From NCBI GenBank assembly GCA_014304875.1, contig JACRUD010000206.1:1-36568 (forward strand): a stretch of DNA of 36,568 nucleotides. The letters are read 5' to 3'. The stretch comes from Vulcanimicrobiota bacterium (lineage in GTDB: Bacteria > Vulcanimicrobiota > Vulcanimicrobiia > Eremiobacterales > Eremiobacteraceae). The notes under the pieces are model-generated. The model ran no database searches and was not told the origin of the DNA. It saw only the letters and a list, made by a program, of their open reading frames with translations. Positions 31,373 to 36,568 of the stretch are shown here, piece by piece. The first letter of the stretch is position 1. Each line of letters starts with the position of its first letter. The position numbers were made by a program, and so were the translations under genes.

Positions 31373-32296
31373 ATGACTCGCAAACCGACACAAGCGCGGA
31401 TCTGGGCCGCGCTGGTCACGGTCTACGTGCTGTGGGGTTCGACCTATCTCGGGATCCGCTGGGCCGAAGCGACGATTCCGCCGCTGCTCATGTCGGGCGT
31501 CCGCTTTTTGATCGCCGGGGCCATCCTTTTTCTTTGGCGTCTTCCCAGTGCGCGACGCAATGGCGAAACGCCGTCTCGCGGCCATTGGATGGCAGCATTT
31601 TTGGTCGGCGTGCCTCTGATACTGGGAGGCAACGGCGGCGTGGCGCTCGCGGAGAGAACGGTGCCGTCGGGCGTCACGGCGGTCATGGTCGCGCTCACAC
31701 CGCTTTGGATGGCGCTGATCGACCGCTTTGTTTTCCACCGCCGCTTGAATCCATGGACGTGGACCGGCATCGTGGTCGGCTTCGGCGGCGTCGCATTCTT
31801 GATCGGACTGCCGGGGTCGGGGCGGATCGACATCGTGGGCGCGAGCATCGTCGTCGTCGCGTCGTTGAGTTGGGCCGCCGGGTCGATCTACTCTCGTGAG
31901 GCCAAGCTGCCCAAAGACTCGTCGCTCGGAATCGGCATGGAGATGCTGGCCGGCGGCGCCTGTCTGTGCATCGCGTCGGCCATCTTCGGGGATGCGGGGC
32001 GTCTCCATGTCGCACGCATCTCGCCGCTGTCGTATTGGTCGTTCGCTTACCTGGTCGTGTTCGGTGCCATCGTGGGATTCAGCGCGTACCTGTGGTTGTT
32101 GCGGGTGACCGAGACCAGCCGCGTCGCGACCTACGCCTACGTCAATCCGGTCGTCGCGGTGGCCTTAGGGGCGGCGCTGGGGCACGAACCGATCTCCGCG
32201 CGCACGGTTGCGGCTGGCGCCGTCATCCTGACCGGCGTCGCGCTCATCGTCGCCAACTCCAAACCGCCGGAAGGCGCAGCCGAAGCTGGCCCCTAA
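31373..32296 (+). CDS. EamA-family (DMT superfamily) transporter
   Basis: The 307-residue protein has ten predicted membrane segments and the two EamA repeats. The first begins IWAALVTVYVLWGSTYLGIR and includes GVRFLIAGAILFLW and VPSGVTAVMVALTPLWMALID. The second includes VVVASLSWAAGSIYSREA and TSRVATYAYVNPVVAVALGA. YedA/RhtA-like members export metabolites such as amino acids or their derivatives across the inner membrane; the substrate is not predictable. I chose ATG 31373, with the GTG at 31361 as an alternative. The msrB gene follows 10 bases after the stop. Confidence 0.86.
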   Translation: MTRKPTQARIWAALVTVYVLWGSTYLGIRWAEATIPPLLMSGVRFLIAGAILFLWRLPSARRNGETPSRGHWMAAFLVGVPLILGGNGGVALAERTVPSGVTAVMVALTPLWMALIDRFVFHRRLNPWTWTGIVVGFGGVAFLIGLPGSGRIDIVGASIVVVASLSWAAGSIYSREAKLPKDSSLGIGMEMLAGGACLCIASAIFGDAGRLHVARISPLSYWSFAYLVVFGAIVGFSAYLWLLRVTETSRVATYAYVNPVVAVALGAALGHEPISARTVAAGAVILTGVALIVANSKPPEGAAEAGP

Positions 32297-32306
32297 TTTA
32301 TCGCGT

Positions 32307-32726
32307 ATGACTACGAATATCGAAAAAACAGAAGAGCAATGGCGCAGCGAATTGACGCCGGAGCAGTATGCAGTTCTTCGAGAGGCTGCGACCGATCGGC
32401 CGTTTACGGGTGCGCTGGTCCATAATAAAGCGGCGGGAACATATCATTGCGCCGGCTGCGGCGAAGAACTGTTCAAGTCCGACACCAAGTATGAATCGCA
32501 CTCGGGTTGGCCCAGCTTTACCGAGCCTGTGGCGAGCGGGCGGGTGGAGCTGCGGCGTGACGACAGCCTTAGCATGCGGCGTACGGAAGTCCGCTGCAAG
32601 GGCTGCGGTTCGCATCTGGGCCATGTCTTCGACGACGGGCCGGGTCCCAGCGGAGCGCGCTATTGCATAAACTCGACTGCGCTCGGGTTTAGAGCTGCCG
32701 AAGACGACGACCGGGGCGCCGACTAA
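32307..32726 (+). CDS. msrB: Peptide-methionine (R)-S-oxide reductase MsrB
   Basis: The 139-residue protein reduces methionine-R-sulfoxide in oxidised proteins. It shows the four zinc Cys (Cys48, Cys51, Cys97, Cys100), the segment SGWPSF and the catalytic Cys120 in RYCINS. The resolving Cys common in other MsrBs (SGCGWPSF) is replaced (ESHSGWPSF), so recycling may use thioredoxin through another route. Its stop codon TAA lies inside the loop of a type B repeat. It is in the same operon as the EamA transporter. Confidence 0.93.
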   Translation: MTTNIEKTEEQWRSELTPEQYAVLREAATDRPFTGALVHNKAAGTYHCAGCGEELFKSDTKYESHSGWPSFTEPVASGRVELRRDDSLSMRRTEVRCKGCGSHLGHVFDDGPGPSGARYCINSTALGFRAAEDDDRGAD

Positions 32727-32743
32727 AGCCGCAGCGCTACATT
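32714..32743 (+). repeat. Palindromic repeat, type B, forward, overlapping the msrB stop
   Basis: ggggcgccgactaaagccgc and gctacattag keep the type B pattern; the TAA of the loop is the msrB stop (32724-32726), so the last residues of MsrB are encoded by the repeat. Confidence 0.65.
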
Positions 32744-32765
32744 AGCGGTGGAGTTGGCAAAGCGT

Positions 32766-32791
32766 ATGTAGCCACGGACCTTTAGGTCCGT
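32766..32791 (-). repeat. Palindromic repeat, type A, reverse orientation
   Basis: On the minus strand it reads acggacctaaaggtccgt then ggctacat, the best consensus copy. It pairs with the forward type B copy at 32714 in the space between convergent msrB and the M3 peptidase gene. Confidence 0.8.
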
Positions 32792-32814
32792 TCCGCCGTC
32801 AGTTTGCTGTCGGT

Positions 32815-34503
32815 TTACAAGGCCAGGGCTTCGCGTGCGTGCGCGACCACGTGTTCCATGGCACCCGGTTCGAACGGCGACTGCAAGCCCGCCGACCGGG
32901 TCAACTCGCGAAACGGAGCCTCGCCTCCGCGCCTGCATAGAGCGACGTAGTCGGCCAGCGCAGCGCCGTAGTCGCCCTGCGACTTGGCCCAAAACTGCAG
33001 AGCGCAGCACGACGCCAGAGTGTAGTCGACGTAGTACAGCGGGCTCACGTAGATATGTTGTTTGGCTTGCCACAGACCGCCGCCGGCAGGGTAGGCTATG
33101 TCTCCGTAGCGGCGCCAGGGCAGATAGCGGGCTTCCATCTGTTGCCACATCGCATTGCGCTGCGCCGGCGTTGCGTCCGGCTGAGCGTACACCAGGTGCT
33201 GAAAATGGTCGACCGCCGCTCCGTACGGCAGAAAAAGCAGTGCCTCCGCCAGATGTTCCTTCCGGTAGGCCGCGGCTTGCGGCCCGAAAAGCCGCTCCAT
33301 GTACGGCCACGTGAAGTACTCCATGCTCATGGAATGGATCTCGGCCGATTCCGACGTCGGCCAAAAATAATCGGTGACCGCGCGGTCGCGGCTCTGCCAA
33401 TTCTGAAACGCGTGCCCTATCTCGTGGATCAAGACATCGACGTCATCCTTCGTGCCGTTGAAATTCGCGAAGATGTACGGAACTGCGTAGCTCGGAAAAC
33501 TGGTGCAAAAACCGCCCCCCGCCTTGCTCGGCCGGTTGCGCATGTCCATGAGATGACGATCGAGCATCATGCGGTAGAATTGGCCCAAAGACGCGTCCAT
33601 GTCGGCGAACATCTCCTGCGCCCGGGCCAAAATCCAGTCATGATCACCCAGCGGTATCGCGTTGCCGCGCGGGTCGGATACCGACTCGTCCCAATACATC
33701 GCTTCCTTCAGGCCCAGCTTGTCGGCTTTACGGGTTATGATCTCTTGGGCGATAGGAACAACCGTGCGCACGATCTCATCGCGGTAGCGCTCCACGTCGG
33801 CGTCATCGTAGTCCACGCGGCGCATGCGCCGGTATCCTAAACCGATGTAATCGCCGTACCCGAGTTTCCGCGCCATCGAGTGGCGAAGCCGCACCAGATC
33901 TCCGTAGAGGTCGTCCAGTTCGCTCTTGTGCTCGCCGAAAAAGCTCCAGCGAACCTGTTCGGCGGCATGACGCACGGCGCGATCGGGGTCTTGAGTGAAG
34001 CGCTTGATGGTCTGCAGGTTGAGGCGTTGGCCGTCAAAAGGCAGATCGGCAGAAGCGAGCAGCTCGGTGTAGCGGGCGGTCAGGGTCGCTTCGCGCTGCA
34101 AGTCGCCCGTGATCGCGGGGTCGAAGGCCGCGATATCGCATCTCCACAAGTCGAAGGCATGACGTCCGACGATTTGCTCGATGTCTTCTCGATGCTGCGG
34201 GGCTAGCAGAGTGCGCTTTACGCCGACCTCCAGCTCCGTGAGCCGAGGCAGCAGGGCATCGCAATACTGACGCGCCGCGCTGTAGGATGCATTTTGCGTG
34301 TCCTGGCTGAAACGCAACATCGTGAGCGAACTCCACGATTCTATTTGGCGACGAAGCTGTTCCCACTGAGCAAACGCCCTCAGTCGTTGCTCCTTCGTCT
34401 GGGCGGCATCCAGCAGGCGCCTGATCTCAGCGTACTGCTGCGCAGCACCTTCGTAAGTCGGGGTCTGCGGTGATATGTCGGAAAAAAGCGTTCCGTTATT
34501 CAT
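32815..34503 (-). CDS. M3-family oligoendopeptidase (PepF-like)
   Basis: The 562-residue cytoplasmic zinc peptidase shows VDVLIHEIGHAFQNW (HExxH at about residue 359) and the downstream third-ligand segment SESAEIHSMSMEYF (about 385-395), both typical of M3B oligoendopeptidases. The helical N-terminal half (TYEGAAQQYAEIRRLLDAAQ) and the substrate segment DYTLASCCALQFWAKS fit the family. It degrades short peptides. No signal peptide is present. The ATG at 34503 is the natural start. It is divergent from the MOSC gene with 100 bases between starts. Confidence 0.9.
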   Translation of the reverse strand: MNNGTLFSDISPQTPTYEGAAQQYAEIRRLLDAAQTKEQRLRAFAQWEQLRRQIESWSSLTMLRFSQDTQNASYSAARQYCDALLPRLTELEVGVKRTLLAPQHREDIEQIVGRHAFDLWRCDIAAFDPAITGDLQREATLTARYTELLASADLPFDGQRLNLQTIKRFTQDPDRAVRHAAEQVRWSFFGEHKSELDDLYGDLVRLRHSMARKLGYGDYIGLGYRRMRRVDYDDADVERYRDEIVRTVVPIAQEIITRKADKLGLKEAMYWDESVSDPRGNAIPLGDHDWILARAQEMFADMDASLGQFYRMMLDRHLMDMRNRPSKAGGGFCTSFPSYAVPYIFANFNGTKDDVDVLIHEIGHAFQNWQSRDRAVTDYFWPTSESAEIHSMSMEYFTWPYMERLFGPQAAAYRKEHLAEALLFLPYGAAVDHFQHLVYAQPDATPAQRNAMWQQMEARYLPWRRYGDIAYPAGGGLWQAKQHIYVSPLYYVDYTLASCCALQFWAKSQGDYGAALADYVALCRRGGEAPFRELTRSAGLQSPFEPGAMEHVVAHAREALAL

Positions 34504-34603
34504 CGGGCATGCACTTAGGCGCGCGCGTTCACCCGGCCTTGAACGCAGGACACGCGATTGCGCGATGCGGTATGAGGGACCGAAACGTTAGGCGGCCCGG
34601 AGG

Positions 34604-35167
34604 ATGAAGGTGCTGTCCGTGAACGTGGGGCGGCCAAGGGTCGTGCAGTCCGAGGGAGAGCCGGTCGACACGGGCATCTTCAAACACCCCGTCAAGGGGC
34701 GGCCTTTCGTGCGACGCCTCAACATCGTCGGTGACGAACAGGCCGATTTGCGAAACCATGGCGGCACAGACAAAGCCGTGTACGCATACCCGCACGAGTA
34801 CTACGAGTACTGGCGAGGCCAATATCCGGGCTTAAATTTGCCGTTCGGGGCGTTCGGTGAAAATTTGACGGTGGAGGGGCTGTTGGACATCGACGTGCGT
34901 ATCGGCGATCGTCTTGGGATCGGGTCTGCGCAGCTCAGAGTGACGCAGCCGCGTATCCCGTGCTATAAGCTGGGCATTCGTTTGGGCCGCCCGGATATCG
35001 TCCGGCGGTTCGTGCGCAGCGAGTATTGCGGATTCTACCTCGCGGTGGAATGTGAGGGAGAGATCGGCGCCGGCGATGCGGTATCCATCGTGGCAAGCGA
35101 TGCCGGGGCGGCGACGGTCACGCAAGCATTTCGGACCCACCTAGGTCGGCGTGACGGACCGACCTAG
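34604..35167 (+). CDS. MOSC domain protein (YiiM-like)
   Basis: The 187-residue protein matches stand-alone MOSC proteins: MKVLSVNVGRPR at the start, GDEQADLRNHGGTDKAVYAYP, FGENLTVEGLLD and PRIPCYKLG with the conserved Cys120 that binds sulfur or the molybdenum cofactor. YiiM-like members reduce N-hydroxylated compounds using a molybdenum cofactor. The ggagg directly abuts the ATG, an unusual zero spacing, but the family start MKVLSVN supports it over the GTG two codons on. The stop TAG lies inside a type A repeat. Confidence 0.87.
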   Translation: MKVLSVNVGRPRVVQSEGEPVDTGIFKHPVKGRPFVRRLNIVGDEQADLRNHGGTDKAVYAYPHEYYEYWRGQYPGLNLPFGAFGENLTVEGLLDIDVRIGDRLGIGSAQLRVTQPRIPCYKLGIRLGRPDIVRRFVRSEYCGFYLAVECEGEIGAGDAVSIVASDAGAATVTQAFRTHLGRRDGPT

Positions 35168-35184
35168 GTCCGTGGCTACATTGG
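35154..35184 (+). repeat. Palindromic repeat, type A, forward, overlapping the MOSC stop
   Basis: acggacc, a short gacctaggtc centre, then cgt and ggctacattgg. The central TAG (35165-35167) ends the MOSC gene. A half copy (cggacccacctaggtcggc, 35132-35150) lies just upstream inside the coding region. Confidence 0.75.
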
Positions 35185-35190
35185 CCTCGG

Positions 35191-36102
35191 CTACTGGTAG
35201 ACGACGATGTTTGGGGAGGGCTTCAGGCCGGCGGTTTCGCGCGCGCTGAACATGTCGATATCCTGTTTGTAGAACAGTTTGATGCCGTTGAAGAAGGGGC
35301 CCTTGGCCGTGCTGAGAGCTTTATACTTGCTGAGTTTTCCCGCGCGGCTGCCGAAGCCGTCGATGTTGAACGTCACGGCAAGCCCCGGACGCGGTCGAAC
35401 ATCACGTCTATCAAGCACCATATCCGCGATGAATTGATGGACCAAAAGGACCTTTTGCGGCAAGTGACGGGTTTGGACGAGGTTTGAAAGGTAGGCGGAG
35501 ACGGCGTTGACCTCGGCGGCCGTGGTGTGCCCGATGGTCTGGGCTGGGATCTGCCCCGCACTCATCTCCCACTCTGGGTCGAGCGCCAGACCGACGTCAG
35601 GCTGGAGAAGGAATCTCTCGTAGCGTTTCACTTCGGGTAAGAAAGACGCGCGTCCGGGCTGCACGTCGATGATCAGCAGCGCTTTTGCGCGCCTGGCTGC
35701 GTCGAGGTAGCGTGCGACGACGGCACCGTCCGTGGGCATGTTGTAGCGATCGTGCAAGCCTGGGGCGCCCTGCGCCATCGTCGCGATCAGCTCGAGGGCC
35801 GGTATGACGGGCCGGCCCAGCGAGTCGTAGGCTTTGGCTTGGGACGTCAAACGGCGAGCGGCTTGTTCGGGAGAGCCGTCGCCGAGGATTCCCATGGCGG
35901 GCGTCGCCGCCGAGCCGTAGTACGCGACGACGCGGTACTTGGGGAAAATAACAGGGCCGACAAAGGGCAGTTCCATCGTGGGCTTGGGCGAGGGAGTCGG
36001 CGACGGCTGCCGCTGCACAGGCGTGGCCGACCTCTGAGGACCGCTGCAGGCCGTGAGAACGAAGGCGAGCGCAAACAGAAGCGCTCGTCGGTATCCACTC
36101 AT
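35191..36102 (-). CDS. Conserved lipoprotein of unknown function
   Basis: The 303-residue protein has a lipoprotein signal (ALLFALAFVLTACSG, lipobox LTAC) and a Pro/Ser-rich linker (about 25-42). A folded domain follows with YRVVAYYGSAATPAMGILGDG, PVIPALELIATMAQG, LLIIDVQPGRASFLPEVKRYERFL, PDVGLALDPEWEM and KVLLVHQFIADMV. The alternation of strands and helices with acidic ends (LIIDVQPG, ALDPEW) suggests a TIM-barrel, possibly glycosidase-like. I recall closely similar lipoproteins of unknown function in actinobacteria, but cannot verify this here. Its stop is 23 bases from that of the MOSC gene, with a repeat between. Confidence 0.75.
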   Translation of the reverse strand: MSGYRRALLFALAFVLTACSGPQRSATPVQRQPSPTPSPKPTMELPFVGPVIFPKYRVVAYYGSAATPAMGILGDGSPEQAARRLTSQAKAYDSLGRPVIPALELIATMAQGAPGLHDRYNMPTDGAVVARYLDAARRAKALLIIDVQPGRASFLPEVKRYERFLLQPDVGLALDPEWEMSAGQIPAQTIGHTTAAEVNAVSAYLSNLVQTRHLPQKVLLVHQFIADMVLDRRDVRPRPGLAVTFNIDGFGSRAGKLSKYKALSTAKGPFFNGIKLFYKQDIDMFSARETAGLKPSPNIVVYQ

Positions 36103-36141
36103 GCGGCTGTGAGATTATTTTGGCCCGCTCGGATTCCCCTC

Positions 36142-36543
36142 TTAGAAGCTAGAGATGTCTCCCGAGCCGGATACTTTTTTCGTCACGCGCTTTGGGTTGC
36201 CGCCGTAGCTGACGTCGCCGCTGCCGCTGACGAGGGCATCCAGCGACTCACTCGCGTAGACGCGCGCGTTACCGCTGCCGCGGCTCTCGACCGAAACGTC
36301 GCGCGCTCGCAGGGCGCCGGCGGAAAGGTCGCCGGAACCCTGCGGCGACGCAACCACTCGGTCGGTTTCTCCTACTGCTGTCATATCAGCCGAGCCGAAG
36401 ATAGCGACGTTAAGACTTCCGCCGCTTGCGAGCCGGAAGTTCCCGTCGCCGCTGCCGTGAGATACGATGTCGGCTTCGCGGGCCGTTGCGTTCGGTCGCT
36501 TCGGGTGGGCTGCCGAACGCGATGCACGGCAGCCCGAATGCAA
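36142..36543 (-). CDS. GIN-domain (DUF2807) protein, 5' end missing or frameshifted
   Basis: The visible frame encodes about 107 residues of repeated GSGD/GSAD strands (VSHGSGDGNF, AIFGSADMTA, SPQGSGDLSA, VSGSGDVSYGG, KVSGSGDISSF), the beta-solenoid pattern of the head-GIN domain found in secreted adhesin-like proteins. The first strands and the signal peptide are not in this frame. A stop at 36562-36564 closes it just before the window edge, and the only start is a TTG at 36543. Either the gene is frameshifted here or this is a decayed copy. It sits upstream of the lipoprotein gene on the same strand, 39 bases apart. Confidence 0.65.
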   Translation of the reverse strand: MHSGCRASRSAAHPKRPNATAREADIVSHGSGDGNFRLASGGSLNVAIFGSADMTAVGETDRVVASPQGSGDLSAGALRARDVSVESRGSGNARVYASESLDALVSGSGDVSYGGNPKRVTKKVSGSGDISSF

Positions 36544-36568
36544 AGCGCCAGCTCGCTCGCCCTAGGTT

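Overview
This 36.6 kb window is GC-rich, gene-dense chromosomal DNA. I see no rRNA, tRNA, CRISPR array, insertion sequence or phage module. A TonB-dependent receptor and several lipoprotein or secreted-protein signals point to a diderm bacterium. Other genes (an AdnAB-like pair of helicase-nucleases, a poxvirus-type topoisomerase IB, a lipoprotein family that I associate with actinobacteria) look Terrabacteria-like. A soil candidate phylum such as Eremiobacterota (WPS-2) would fit, but that is a guess from gene content, because no phylogenetic marker gene is present.

Layout. 1-2882: the tail of a secreted-type protein, a strong hairpin, and a TonB-dependent receptor. 3004-6452: a tight four-gene catabolic operon (HIBADH-type dehydrogenase, two zinc alcohol dehydrogenases, cupin). 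6611-12867 (minus): two translationally coupled UvrD-type helicases, each with a C-terminal PD-(D/E)XK nuclease and an iron-sulfur cysteine set, probably one AdnAB-like double-strand-break resection machine. 12962-16883: a secreted protein, then a topoisomerase IB gene coupled to an M48-RDD membrane protein (minus), and a divergent secreted protein. 16963-20880: a NamZ-type muramidase, a creatininase-family hydrolase, an oligopeptide-binding lipoprotein and a tiny membrane protein. 21028-25373: a formate/nitrite-type channel, a short peptide gene too small for routine calling, a PAS-GAF-SpoIIE phosphatase fused in frame to a DUF6496 protein that has its own ribosome binding site, and a HAD phosphatase. 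25391-28102: a DUF2332 protein and a run of four small, mostly secreted or membrane proteins.

28273-32726 reads as a metal and oxidative-stress block: an encapsulated-ferritin-like protein without an encapsulin, a dienelactone hydrolase coupled to it, a DUF2231-Rieske membrane protein, a 46-residue metallothionein, a secreted protein, a DMT exporter and MsrB. The ferritin-like and metallothionein genes share a near-identical promoter-like element. The window ends with an M3 oligopeptidase, a MOSC protein, a conserved lipoprotein and part of a GIN-domain protein.

The most striking non-genic signal is a family of short dispersed palindromes of two related types. Both carry a CTAAAG-like loop and a conserved 3' tail ending in CTACATT. 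About a dozen copies occur, nearly all at gene 3' ends or between convergent genes, in both orientations and sometimes paired head to head. They behave like REP/BIME elements, and in two cases they supply the stop codon of the upstream gene.
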